The translations under genes were made by a program, and so were the position numbers. Shown here piece by piece: positions 31,561-42,940 of a DNA stretch of 64,000 nucleotides (its first letter is position 1; each line of letters opens with the position of its first letter). Source of the DNA: Euleptes europaea (taxonomy: Eukaryota; Chordata; Lepidosauria; Squamata; Sphaerodactylidae); NCBI RefSeq assembly GCF_029931775.1, contig NW_026612055.1, forward strand, positions 62,001 to 126,000, written 5' to 3'. The notes under the pieces are model-generated. The model was not told where the DNA came from, did not search any database, and worked only from the letters and a program-made list of their open reading frames with translations.

Positions 31561-31854
31561 GTAAGAGTGTGGCAGGAACAGCCCAGGCTCCCCTTTGGGA
31601 GAAGGCTGCCCCAAACCCTTTCTGTGCCTCCTTCGCTTGGGCAGAAAGCAAATGAGCCCAGTTTGTGTTGCTAGCAAGTTTTCATCTCTGTGCATGGGCT
31701 GCTTTCCCCTCTTACCCTCCCTGATAGACTGAGGCCACGTGGCTTCCATCTCAGAAGCAGAAGTGTGTTTGTGTGTCAATCAACAGTCTGGGGAACGACA
31801 TTCAAGTCACACCAGGTAGCTCTTTCCCGACCACCAGGAACGAGGGTCATAGGC

Positions 31855-32340
31855 GAGATTTTCACAGCCAGATTTAAAAGGAGGATGTGTATATTGAGGT
31901 GAACGTAGCTCATACTTGTTGCGTGCAGTTTGGTGCACAAAAATGAATGCACACACACAACGGCAGCAACCAGTGGTAGGGGAGTAGCATCCACACACCC
32001 GTTAGTGGCACTGCTGTGCTAGCTGCTGCTGCCAACCTGTCACTTATGTGCAGTTGCAATGGCATTTGTGCCCAGACCCCACCTTTCCCTGCTGAGCCAT
32101 ATTACAATGCTGCAAGGAAAAGGGGGAAAGCCCTTTAAAGGGCTGAAAGGTGACAGAGTTTGGCTCTTCTCCTCTCAGCCCCTGTGGGCCCAGCATCCCC
32201 CGCCCCCATCAGAGGGCTTTTCTCAAGCTTTAAAGAAAAGGGCCATGGCTAGATTGTTCTAGTGTTGTAGCATTATAATGATATGTTGCACTAATATTTG
32301 GCTTTTAATTTAAAAGCAATAAAGTGCAGGCTGCACATTT
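31855..32340. repeat. Intronic block, copy B version
   Basis: Near-identical partner of 10560-11045 and 55491-55975, and homologous to 6597-7000. Confidence 0.6.
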
Positions 32341-32853
32341 CCAATTATAACTCTGCAACAAGGACTTTATTTACACAAAAATTAAAGCAGGGGTCCACCA
32401 TGTTGTTTCAATTCTTCTGTAATCTAGCATTTTTTTAATCCTGGGAAATGCTCTCCAGTGGCAAGAAGGGAAATAACAGTGACACAGTGTTGCAAGGAAT
32501 GTTGCTGGGCATGCCTCTGCATCCATAAATGGCCATGGGAGCTACTTGGAGGGCTTCCTGCCTTCCCATGTGAGGAAAATCCCTTTTGTGAAAGTAGCCG
32601 CTGTTGAATCACCAAAGGAGATCACCAACTCTCCTCTGAAATGTCTCCACTTTGTCTGCTAATGTTAACCTCACAAAGGTTTTCTCCCACTTTATGGAGA
32701 TGCACCCCAGGCTTTGAGTGGAGTCTGCTAGCTGGACACTAGAGAAGGGCCAGAGTGCAGAATTTTCCAGGGTCTGAGGGGTCTTCCTGGTGTGGCCTTT
32801 TAGTAACCATTGAGGTCTCCCTTCTTTCTCTTTCTCTGCCATTTTTTTTTTAG

Positions 32854-32876
32854 GATGCCAGAAGTACCTTGCAGAG
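32854..32876 (+). CDS. Copy B exon 5: 23-nt microexon
   Basis: Encodes DARSTLQ plus two bases. Acceptor 'tttttttttag', donor GAG|GTAAGT. Confidence 0.8.
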
Positions 32877-33107
32877 GTAAGTGGATCTTTCTCAAGAACC
32901 TTCTTTATGCTGGGAAGGGTGTGGGTACACTGTGAAGGTCCTTCAGGATGGTGGCTGAGGGACAAGTCGGTTGTAATTGGGATCATGGATCCCCATCCAT
33001 CTGTCAGTGGCAAACAGCTTAAACACAGAGCCTCATCAACAGGAAATCATGAAGTAGTATTGGGGGGGGGGTCTGTTTTGACACCTAGCTGGAAAATCTC
33101 TAGAAGA

Positions 33108-33300
33108 GGGGTCCCCAACCTTTTTGAGGCTGCAGGCATCTTTGGAATTCTGCCCTGGTGTGGTGGGCGCAGTCACAGAATGGCTGGCACAAAATGGGTG
33201 CTGTAGGAGGCAGAGCCAGCCACAAAATGTTGCAGCTTCTCTTCACACAGAGAAGATCTTTTTGTTGTGGCAGCAGCTGTTTTGAAAGCAACATTTAAAA
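33108..33300 (+). mobile_element. hAT-like short element, fragment
   Basis: Ortholog of 7757-7960 in copy A. Confidence 0.45.
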
Positions 33301-33796
33301 AACTACCCCAGGAAATACAGGGTTTGAGTCTCCTCAGCTACATTCGTTCCATAAAATGGCAGTTCCATAAAATGGAAACTTTATTTGGCCGAAATAATGC
33401 CTTGGTTGGCATCGGGACTGACTATGGGCATTTTAGAGGTGAACAGGGATATGACCACCCAACCCAATTCGATGTGCTCGTTTGTTAAGGAGGGTAGGGT
33501 GAGGCTACACATGAGGAACCATGAGCTGGTGTGTGCCATGTTTCCATCAGTGTTCCTGAATCCACCTAGCACTTAAATGTGCTGCTCCTACTCAGATTAC
33601 TTCCTGGCTGTTTCCACACTGGCTGCCATGTGGTAACAACAGGGCTTCTGAAATAAAGCATTTGTTATGCTGAGCAACCCATGATGGGGAACACACAGCT
33701 GGTGGTCAGAAAATTTGCACCTCTTCTTTAAGTCTCCCCAGGTAGTTTCAGAGGAAGAAGTAACATTATTGGGGTTGAAGTTTCCACGCCTCCCAC

Positions 33797-34006
33797 CTAG
33801 GGTTGCCAACCTTCAGGTACTAGCTGATAATCTCCTGCTATTACAACTGTTCTCCAGCCAATAGAGATCAGTTCCCCTGGAGAAAATGGCTGCTTTGGCA
33901 ATTGGACTCTATGGCATTGAAGTCCCTCCCCTCCCCAAACCCCATCCTCCTCAGGCTCCACCCCCAAAACCTCCTGCCTGTGGCAAGGAGGAACCTGGCA
34001 ACCCTA
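33797..34006 (+). mobile_element. Short TIR element (CTAGGGTTGCC...GGCAACCCTA) in copy B
   Basis: 210 bp with inverted ends CTAGGGTTGCC and GGCAACCCTA, flanked by CTCCCAC at 33790-33796 and 34007-34013. Copies A and C have the empty site with one CTCTCAC-like word (A near 8442), which proves insertion. Non-coding; superfamily not assigned. Confidence 0.8.
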
Positions 34007-34449
34007 CTCCCACCAGGGGCAAATGATTAAAAGAAACAAAAGGAAGGACACTTCCATATGGTGATGTCATGTGACCTGTTTCCTTCCACCGTCTCTCAGC
34101 CTCACTCTTGGGAACATAAGTAGAGCCAGGTGGATGAGACCAGTGGTCAGCTTGGTCCAGCATCCTGTTTCACACAGTGGCCAAGGGTTGCCCCTACCTG
34201 GCCAACAAACAAGGCGTAGAGGTTGAGGCCCTCCCCTGCTGATGCCTCCTAGCAGTGTTATTCAGAGGTTGGCTGCCCCTGGCTATGGTCACCAGGTCTT
34301 CTAGTTGCTGATGGACCCCTGCTCCATGAATCTGCCTAGTCCCCTTTTAAAGCTTTCTCTGTTCATGGCCATCACTACCTCAATCTACAGTGAATTCTCA
34401 ACTTCATTCAGTGCCCCTGAGTTCTGGTATTATGGAAGAGGGATAAAAA

Positions 34450-34806
34450 GACATGAAGGCACTGAACCTAATTCTGCCCTCTATTTTATCCTCATAACAT
34501 CCCTATCTGAGAGAAAGAGGGACTGGTCTAAGTTCACCCAGGGAGCTATATAGCTGCATGTGGGATTGAACCAGGGTCCTACAATCCTAGTCACCGGACA
34601 CAAGAAGCTGCCGTACATTGAATCAGACCATTGGTCTGTCAGAGTTCGTATTGTCTACTCAGAGCAGCAGTGGCTCTCCAGGGTCTCTGGTAGAGGTCTG
34701 TCACGCCACCTCCTACCTGATCCTTTGACCTGGAGATGCCAGGGATTGAACCCAGGACCTTCTGCATGCCAAGCAGATGCTCTACCACTGAGCTGCAGCC
34801 CCTCCC
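34450..34806 (-). repeat. Two SINE pieces (copy B)
   Basis: Orthologs of 8845-9175. The pol III head in the second is cleaner here: minus strand 'ctcagtggtagagcatctg' and 'cctgggttcaatccc'. Confidence 0.6.
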
Positions 34807-35401
34807 TTAACTCTAAAGTCCAGAACTCCAACCACCCAGCTTTCTTTTTCTTCTGCTAGACATTTGCAAGGCAGATCTGGGCAGGGGGTGTGGGGTTGGT
34901 ATTTTGAAGGCGAAACTTGGTGTTTGCTTTTTTCAGAGTTGGGTCTGGGTTCCCCTCAGCCACTCAAGAACTTTTGGTAATAAAGCAGAGCCTGTAGGGC
35001 CTTGAAATGCCTCTGCAGGGGAGGAAGGGCTCCTGCCTCCCCCCAGCCATTTTTCGTGTCCAGACAACCCTGGGGAGGGGAGTTACTTTCCCCCCAGCAC
35101 AGTTTCTGCATGGGAAAATGGCTGGTGGGGTTACAGGAGCCCTTCCTCCCCCTGTGGTGGTTTTCTGAGCCCAAACGGCCTTTGTTTCATTTTTTAATGA
35201 TTCCCTGTGTGGCTTTGGGGTCTCAGGAGCTACAGTGAGGTGGACGTTGCTCTCTGAAGAACCTCCCATCTTGCTCTGCATTCAGCCTCAGCCTCTGTCT
35301 CTCGGCCTTCTGCCAATTCCTTCCTCTGTTTCTCCGATCTGCCTGGGGCGAGGCGGGATTGAGAATTAGATGGATGGTACCTTGACATGATTTTTCTCAA
35401 G

Positions 35402-35520
35402 GTATGAAGAAAAAGAGGTGTTTGAGGATCCAGTGGCTTTTCTTCCTGCACAGAAGGGGTGCATCTTGGACTTCTCCGATCTAAATCTCTTTTTGGAGGG
35501 CATCAAGAATCAATTCAAAG
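35402..35520 (+). CDS. Copy B exon 6: 119-nt linker exon (single version)
   Basis: Acceptor 'tttctcaag|G', donor AAAG|GTAATG. Reads [13 protein letters not shown] and on to FLEGIKNQFK. Only one version exists in B, so the two in A and C reflect a later duplication or an import. Confidence 0.8.
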
Positions 35521-35593
35521 GTAATGAAGAAACACTGCAGGGATTTCAGACTCTGCATTAGCTTGGACCAGATGTCTTTTAGGCTGCTTATAT

Positions 35594-35916
35594 TGAGGTC
35601 CCCAACCTTTTTGAGCCCATGGCCCCCTTTGGAATTCAGACGCAGCCACAAACCTTTGGAATTCAGGCACAGCCACAAACTAGCTTCCACTGGAAGTGGA
35701 GCCAGCCACAAAATGGATGCTGCATCGTAACCTTCAGTCACACAGGGAAAATCCTTCTGCTTTTGGTGGCAGAAGCTTGAAAGCAACATTTTTATAAAGC
35801 TGTTCAGCCAGTCAGAAGCCTTGCTTGGCAAAAGTTCCACCTCGCTCTGGCCTCTTCATTAAATACTTGATGGACACCAATAAAGGGATTGGTGGCCGCC
35901 TTGCTGGGGACCCCTG
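35594..35916 (+). mobile_element. hAT-type short element, copy B ortholog
   Basis: Same site as 11686-11995; flanks GCTTATAT and CCTTATAT. Confidence 0.7.
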
Positions 35917-36472
35917 CCTTATATCATTAGCAGACCCAGGAATATGAGGAGTGTGCATACCAATTAGGTAGTTCACTGCTCTCTAGTTATTTGTGTCTGT
36001 GGACTGGCAGACTGGGAGGCAGTGGTGGAACCTAAAATGAAAGGGAAGGGGAGGAAACTGTCCCTTAAGGCATCCTCATTTAATGGCAACCCCCCCATCC
36101 AATCCCTTTCAGGAACACCTACCCCCATTCTCATTGCAGCATTTCTATGGCTAAATTGGACCTATCAAAACTTGAGCATGATGTAGCTGAGCCCACAGAG
36201 TGGTCTCAAGGCTCAGATAGTGCCCATAGAAATCAGTGGGTTTAGAAGGACATAATTCTGCTTAGGATGGCACTGTGCTAGCACTCTTTGGAAGGATCCT
36301 AAGTAGACCCTTGGGCCGCAGGCCTTAGCATACTTTCTATGAAGTGAATCTCCAGTCACTCAAAGTGACTAGTAGAAATAAAGGTGAATATTTCCACATA
36401 AATAACATTTGGAAATTTCCACCCAGAAGTAGGTGTTACTTAACCTTTCAGCCAAAACTCAGAAGAAATATG

Positions 36473-36655
36473 TACGCATGTGCCATCAAGTCACGAACAA
36501 CTTATGGCAACTCCAGAAAGAGGTTTTCAAGGCAAGTGAGAAGCAGAGATTTCTTTGCCATTTCCTTAATCTGCAGAATCTTCTTTGGTCTCCCGTCCAA
36601 GTATCAACCCTGCGGATATTTCAAGATCTGATGAGTCGGGGCTATACCATGACAT
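36473..36655 (-). repeat. 5S-rRNA-derived SINE, degenerate (copy B)
   Basis: Ortholog of 13125-13310. Confidence 0.55.
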
Positions 36656-36766
36656 CTTCCCTCCCGGAGAGAAAAAGAGACCATATTATTTACTGATGTT
36701 TTTGTCACAAGATTTGTGATAAGCACAAGGATCTGCTGGTCACGTTTGTTTCTTTTGCTTCCTCAG

Positions 36767-36799
36767 AAACTCTGAATTCTGGACTTGACCTGCAGAAAG
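36767..36799 (+). CDS. Copy B exon 7: 33-nt exon
   Basis: Acceptor 'gcttcctcag', donor AAAG|GTAAAT. Encodes ETLNSGLDLQK. Confidence 0.8.
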
Positions 36800-38340
36800 G
36801 TAAATCTTTCTTCATACACCGTTCAATTATTTCTTAACTCAAAAGCTTCACCTTACAATTTGTGTTCTTCTGCTTAGTGATTTTCCAGAGATAACATTAC
36901 TGGATGTTCTTGGTTTGTTCCTCAACCTCTCTCCCTGCCTCAGCCAGTTCCTTTTTGTTCTGAGGAGGAGGTCTGTCAGGGTGAGGATGAAAGGTGAACT
37001 TTCACCTACCTGCCGCCATACTGAAATGATGGGAGAAGGGTTTCTGGGCATCAGCCCTTGAGGGCCTTTCAGAATCCTCCCCATGAGAGGCCCAGACCAG
37101 GTCGGGAATCCCATTTCTCTCAGTGGATTTCCTACCTGCTTTCCGGGTTTCCCTCAGCTTCAAGGTGCTATAAATTGTGTATTTGATCCACAGGTTTTTT
37201 TTTAAAGCTGCCTTTGTGGAATGGCAGTATATAAAGGCTGACGTCCAGCCTGCCCTGGTGCCGTTTTCCAGTTGTTCACATATAATTTGTGTTTGATGTT
37301 TGGGAGAAGAAGGGGAACTTCGTGCCTGTCACTCACAACCTTCCTCTTTAGCACTTCCGCCTCCCCGTCTGTCACTTGGATTCACACTTCTGGGCAGGAG
37401 GAGGCCGTCTCCTGAGTATATTTTAGAGTGAATTCAGACAGAAGGCAGATATTTCCACGTTGGATGCTGGCTTAGCTCTGTTTTGCTCCCTTCTTCGTAG
37501 GGTCAGTTGTTGGCTGATTTAAATGAATACGTTTTCAAACAGCACTGATGGTATATCGCAACATATCAGTCCTTTACCACAGCTTTCAGTAAATTTGCAG
37601 AACTCCTGGATATTAGATGTATGTGTGTGTTCAGGGCAGCAAAGTTTCTTTCAAACCAGTTCTGCCTCATTGAAAAGTTACCTCTGTTTTAAAAAAAATT
37701 TACCCTTTGGTGCTGCCAAATTTGCAAGTATCAGAGTAGCATTTTCAATGCTCTGCAAAATATATGTGAGGCGAGGAAAGCCACTCTTGATGCCTCAGGA
37801 CATTTGTTGCTTGGCTGAGTTCCATAACAAAAGTCTTTGTATTCTTCTGTCAAAGGTGGCTATTGAGATATCTGTTTTTCCAGGCCAGGGTAGGTCATGC
37901 TTGAAGTATGATAACTCTGTGATGGTAACTCTAGTGCAGAAGGGCAGCTCTTTTTAAACTGCCACCGAGGACAGTACAAGAGGGCTTAGTTTTTGCAGTG
38001 GCTTCCCCCCCAGCTTCCTCAACACATTTGTGCACCTGCTGGGGTTTACCAGGTTTTCTCCTATCTTTCTTAAACCTGGTTTGCAGGAAAGCTTGGATGG
38101 CTGCTATGTGGGTGGGAAAATTCAGATTTCCCCAACTATGGCAGCCATTTTCCTGACCTTGTAGGTTATCCGGGCTGTGTGACCTTGGTCTTGGTATTTT
38201 CTTTCCTGACGTTTCGCCAGCAGCTGTGGCAGGCATCTTCAGAGGAGTAACACTGAAGGACAGTGTTTCTCAGTGTCGAGTGTGTAGGAAGAGTAATATA
38301 TAGTCAGAAGGGGGTTGGGTTTGAGCTGAATCATTGTCCT

Positions 38341-38494
38341 GTAAAGTATTATAACTTTATAATAACTCAGGAGACAATAACTCAGCTCAAATAATAATAA
38401 CTCAGAGGACAATAACTGTAAAGTATTATAACTTTATAATAACTCGGGGACAATAACTCAGCTCAAATAATAATAACTCAGAGGACAATAACTC
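38341..38494. repeat. 77-bp direct repeat at the centre of the inverted element
   Basis: 'gtaaagtattataacttta' starts at 38341 and again at 38418, each followed by 'caataactcagctcaaat'. Confidence 0.8.
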
Positions 38495-38540
38495 AGCTCA
38501 AACCCAACCCCCTTCTGACTATATATTACTCTTCCTACAC

Positions 38541-38861
38541 CAGGGGTGGGGAACCTTTTTTCTGCCAAGGGCCATTTGGATATTTATAACATCATTCGCG
38601 GGCCATACAAAATTGTCAACTTAAAAATTAGCCTGCTATATTTGGTCAAACATTTAACCAAGAGGCATGACTGGAGACGGCTCCGAGTGTCTGCCACATA
38701 GAGCAACTTGCTTTTGAGCTCTGCTGTCCCCAGCTGGGCCCAAAAGATTCAGGCAGGGCAGCATCCTTCTGTGCTAGAGATCTGCCAGGACCCATGAAGG
38801 GCCAGACCAAATGATTTTGTGGGCCTTATACGGCCCCCGGGCCTGACGTTCCCCACCCCTG
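38541..38861 (+). mobile_element. hAT-type short element nested in the Penelope-like element
   Basis: 321 bp with ends 'caggggtggggaacc' and 'gttccccacccctg' and a perfect 8-bp duplication TCCTACAC at 38533-38540 and 38862-38869. It interrupts the right arm, so it is younger than the inverted element. Confidence 0.9.
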
Positions 38862-40019
38862 TCCTACACACTTGACACTGAGAGACTGTCCTTCAGTGTT
38901 ACTCCTCTGAAGATGCCGGCCACAGCTGCTGGTGAAACGTCAGGAAAGAAAATACCAAGACCACAGTCACACAGCCCGGATAACCTACAAGAACCAATGA
39001 ACTCTGACCGTGAAAGCCTTCGACAATATTTTCCTGACCCTTTCCTTGTGGTGATCATTACCTTGCCTCAGCTCTGGGGGGATTTTCAGTTTTTTAAAAA
39101 TAGGCAATTGTATTATCATTACATAGATATAATGTTTCACCAATATGCATACCTGGTTCTCTGAATTCCCAGACTTCATTAAAAAGTAAGTCTCTAGACC
39201 TTTCTGTTGTGACAATATACAGGGAAAGGCATCGCTAGAGATGGAGTGGGGCGGGTGCTGCTGGGTTGAGTAGAAATATCATTCTTGGGATCCAGGAAAA
39301 ACTTGTACAGCTGTAGTGGTCCATGCAAAATCTCAAAACAATAGCAAAATCAATGTAATACCTTCATTATTTATTAATTAAATTGGCACAAAACATTGTG
39401 TAAGCTTTCAAGCACAGCAGAGGTCTTCATCAGGCTGGCTGTTGCAACCTTTAAAAAGACAGAAGAGTGAAAGGCAGATTGTGCAGGCTGTGGAGTGAGG
39501 GTCTGATCTCGCAGGCATCCTCTGAGGGGTGCAGACAGGACATCAGCTCCACTTTATTGCTGACGTAACGTTACCTTACAGCAGATTCCTTGAGAAGCTG
39601 CATTCAGTCCAATCTTTGTTCTCTACTGGAATATAGAAACCACCCCAAGTCCATCCAAAAGTGTCCCAAATGCCAATTGAGAAACGCATTTCCCTGGCAA
39701 GCTGGAAGCAATGGGAACCCCGTTCCAGTCTCTATGTTTTGTTCAGGGTCAATTAAAGCTAAATTCAGTGGTATTCCTTGTTTTGAGATGTGTTCAACCC
39801 ATTCTGTGCCTCTGCTCATTTTTCATGTGATTTGGGTTTTCTGTAAATGCTCTCTTGTGTGATTTCTTAGGGGGGGAAATCCTGTGACTGAAATATGCAT
39901 GATTCTCTTCTCTCTCGAGGTTCTCCGCTTGGGATAGGATATGGGAAGAAATGGGTTGGGTTACTGTGGGGTTTTATTGTGGATTTTACCTGCCTTTTCC
40001 TGAAGCACAGAGGAAGACT

Positions 40020-40229
40020 TAGGGTTGCAGGTCCCTCTTTGCCAATGATGGGAGGTTTTGGGGGGCGGGGCCTGAGGAGGGCAGGGTTTGGGGGAGGGGA
40101 GGGGCTTCAGTGCCATAGAGTCCAATTGCCGAAGCGTCCATTTTCTCCAGAGGAACCGATCTCTATCGGCTGGAGATCAGCTGTAATAGCAGGAGATCTC
40201 CAGTTACTACCTGGAGGTTGGCAACCCAA
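40020..40229 (-). mobile_element. Short TIR element before the copy B SPRY exon
   Basis: Ends 'ttagggttgcaggtcc' and 'ggaggttggcaacccaa'. Same family as 33797-34006, opposite orientation. Missing from A and C, where 'gaagtctgctctgctg' is continuous. Confidence 0.7.
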
Positions 40230-40402
40230 GGGAGGCCGCTCTGCCGTTTAGCAGGTCAGGAGGAGGCAGGAGAGAGTCTGTGAATCCAGGAGGGGGTTTT
40301 GAAGAGGTGGGAGCAGGAGGAGGACGCAGAACAGGGCAGAGGGGGAGAAACCTCCCGGCTGAAAATGCTTCTCTTCTTGTCTCCTCATTTCCCCCCCAAC
40401 AG

Positions 40403-40923
40403 CAAATGTGACTCTGGATCCAGACACGGCCCATCCCCAACTCATCCTGTCTGAGGATCGGAAAAGCATGAGATGGGGAGGAAAAGCTCAAGCTCTGCCC
40501 AGCAACCCTGAGAGATTTGAAAACTGTTACACTGTTCTGGGCCGTCAGGGATTCAGAGCAGGTCGCCATTACTGGGAAGTCCTTGTGGGAAGTGAGGAAG
40601 GATGGCGGGTGGGGGTGGCCAGAAAGTCCGTGGAGAGGAAGGGAGGGATCATCTTTAGTCCTGAGGGAGGGATCTGGGCTGTGGGGAAGTGGGGGGGCTG
40701 CTACAGGGCTGCCATCAAAGGCATAAACCCTCTCCTGTCCCTGACCGGGGAGCCCAAGAGGATCCGAGTCCGCCTGAACTACGCTGGGGGCCGAGTGGCC
40801 TTTTTCGACGCTGACCGAGGATCCCTTCTGTTCAAGTTCTCCGGAGCCTCCTTCCGTGGAGAGACCCTCCTGCCCTACTTTCAGGTGTGGGGAAATGGCC
40901 ACCTCAAACTCTCTTCTTCTTAA
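40403..40923 (+). CDS. Copy B exon 8: PRY-SPRY domain and stop
   Basis: Acceptor 'ccccccaacag|CA', TAA at 40921-40923. Starts [12 protein letters not shown], includes [12 protein letters not shown] and [14 protein letters not shown]. Fully open despite the upstream stop in exon 4. Its PRY tract '[20 protein letters not shown]' is the likely source of the extra tract in copy A. Confidence 0.8.
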
Positions 40924-41664
40924 GACCCTCCTCTCCACACCAGGAGCACCAAATGAGCCTCTCCGGGGCTCCCAGACCCCAAAACTGACTGGAGTAAAAG
41001 GGAGACATTTTCCCAACATTCCCTTTTTAAAATTTGTATCTCATTTCTTAAAGCAACAGTGACACGTTTCAGTCCATAAAGAAGAACCGGCTTGTTGTCC
41101 AGGAGAGCTGTGAATAGTCCATGTCCACCCCACCCCACCCCCTGCCATTCTCCCCTGGCCTCCATTCCTCTCAAGCACAAGAGGAACAACCAAAGACCTT
41201 GGAGAGGAAGAAAGAGGCCCCTGCAAGTCTGAGATGATCTTCTGGCCTTTCTCTTTTCAGGGCTTCACTGGGCAGCAGCACCTGTGAGGAAATTGCCTCT
41301 CCCTGTCAAGGCTGCTCCATTCATCGCAGTTGTGGTTCAGTTATATCACTGGTTGCAAAGATGATGTTGCTCTTATGATAAAGTTATGTTACCTTGAAAA
41401 CTGGGCTGCCTTGAATTTTTTATTGGGTGGGGGAGGGTATATCGTGACTGTCGGACAACCACAAGGGTGCTTTTCATTTATTGGCTTGAGCCCTCCCCAG
41501 CGCTCCAGTTGGAAAGAAATTCAGGAGGGGGGTTTGCATAGCCAGGGTCCTGCTGGGTTAAAGGTTTCTATTTCCTGTTTTTTGTGTCTCTCTTCAAATC
41601 ATGATAAACCCTTTTCATCCACACGGACGTCTCGCTCTCCTTTAATTGGGTTTCCAACAAACTG
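40924..41664. other. Downstream flank of copy B
   Basis: 3'-UTR-like sequence aligned with A to about 41400. The AATAAA of A/C is changed here (CATAAAGA near 41075). No L1 insertion at this site. Nothing else recognised. Confidence 0.5.
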
Positions 41665-42000
41665 GGTGCTCCTACTTTGTTCTCACCACAACCCTGTGAG
41701 GGAAGTTGGGCCAAGAGCTACTGAGCTTCATTGCTGGGGTTGCCAGCTGTGGCCTGGGAAATTCCTGGAGATTTTGGGTGCAGAGCTGGGGAGGGTGGGG
41801 TTTGTGCAGGAGAGGGACCTGAGGGGGCATAATGCCATAGAGTCCATCCTCTGAAGCAGCCAGTCTCTCCAGGGGAGGCAATTTCCGTCATCTGCATCTG
41901 TAATTCTGGGAGATCTCCAGCGCTCACCTGGAGGCAGGCAACCCTATACTGAGTAGGGATTTGAACCCAGGCCTCATCAGTTCAATTCTACCACACTGTA
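41665..42000 (-). repeat. Sauria-type SINE pieces split by a short TIR element
   Basis: 41665-41720 ('ctcaccacaaccctgtgag') and 41946-42000 ('atttgaacccaggcctc') are two parts of one SINE. 41735-41945 between them is a member of the AGGGTTGCCA family. Confidence 0.6.
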
Positions 42001-42638
42001 CTTCAAAGCACTCAGTCTTTACAATCATACTAATGTGTCATCTACACTTCAGGAAGATCTGGTGATAAAGGGACTAAATGAGGTTTAGCGGGGCCTCATC
42101 CCACCCCTGCTTGCCCTGCTGGCCACTGAACACCCACCCTGCCAATCTAATGCACCACCACCTTTACCTGCCTGATTCACTCGGTGGTGAGGGGGGATAT
42201 GGTGGCTCCCCTTCCCTCCCTCCCCTGCCTGCCCCCTCCCACTTGCAGTGCTGCTGCCTCCGCCTGCCCGGTTTAGGGGGCCATGGCATAGGGGCAGAAG
42301 TGGTCCCCTTTCCTCCTCCCTGCCTCCCACAGAGTTGGACAATGGGGGGGTGGCAGCTGCAACTCCACCCACCTACCTGCCAGGCTCACGTAGTGGTGGC
42401 ACGACTGGGTGAGGGTGGCAGGCCATCTCTTCTGCCTGCCTGACGCCACCACTGCTCCTTTCTTCTCCAAACTGACAACCGAGATCTCATAACGTATTAC
42501 TTGCTCTGAACCTTCAGGGACTTTCTTTACTGCGCCCCCCCCCCCCCAATTTTGTAAAAGAGGCGATATATTCCACTCACCTTGTCTCTGCTGCCTTTCT
42601 CCCAAAGGTGGACCCACAGCAGTTTATATCACCCCCTC
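42001..42638. other. Intergenic, pyrimidine-rich
   Basis: CT-rich low-complexity sequence with long spurious frames. No gene recognised. Confidence 0.4.
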
Positions 42639-42783
42639 CCTTCCATTTTATCCTCACAACAACCACAGTCCTGAGAAGGAGGTTAGGGTGAGGGTGTGTG
42701 ACTGGCCCAATGCCAACAAGCAAGGATTGGAACCCGGGCCTCATAGATTCTAAGACCCTCGAACCACTATACCACACAGGCTC
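42639..42783 (-). repeat. Sauria-type SINE
   Basis: 'tttatcctcacaacaacc', 'gtgtgactggcccaatgcc' and 'ggaacccgggcctcata' ending at 'accactataccacacaggc' form a near-complete head and body on the minus strand. Confidence 0.75.
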
Positions 42784-42940
42784 CGATAGGTGAGGGAAGT
42801 TAACCCCTCTTTGTTTTGTAAAGGAGGGGATACTTCCCACCCTCCCTGTCTGTGCTGCTTCCCACCTTCCTGGCTTCTCATGGTTAAACCTTTGATTCCA
42901 TTGCAAAGAGCAGAATTTCTGGGCCTAATCTGGGCATGGG

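Larger units (their letters stand above)
38159..39027. mobile_element. Penelope-like inverted dimer with hammerhead-like motifs
   Basis: Two arms in inverted orientation: left 38159-38332 ('ggttatccgggctgtgtga', 'ctgacgtttcgccagcag'), right about 38495-38992 (reverse complement, interrupted by a hAT element). Between them is a roughly 77-bp unit repeated twice. A 12-bp target duplication, ATTTTCCTGACC, lies at 38147-38158 and 39028-39039. Copy A has the empty site near 14960. Each arm holds TCCT-CTGAAGA...GAAAC-GTC-AGGA, which resembles a minimal hammerhead ribozyme as known in Penelope-like elements. The family name is from motif memory, so moderate confidence. Confidence 0.6.
26089..40923 (+). 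pseudogene. TRIM-family gene, copy B, probably decaying
   Basis: Exons 26089-26511, 27767-27931, 30193-30288, 31330-31560, 32854-32876, 35402-35520, 36767-36799, 40403-40923, 1611 nt if read through. Same domain order as copy A, with complete RING and both B-boxes and an open PRY-SPRY exon. Three defects: TAA in frame at 31375-31377 in the coiled-coil exon, which would end the protein at 243 aa (RING, two B-boxes, start of the coil); a first donor reduced to GTGGAG; and no AATAAA at the position used in A and C. It has only one 119-nt exon. A short RING/B-box protein remains possible. More diverged from A and C than they are from each other. Confidence 0.7.

Noticed and set aside
34740-34800. 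tRNA gene (A-box and B-box-like words on the minus strand)
   Set aside because: Part of a repeated SINE with a worn, incomplete tRNA fold.
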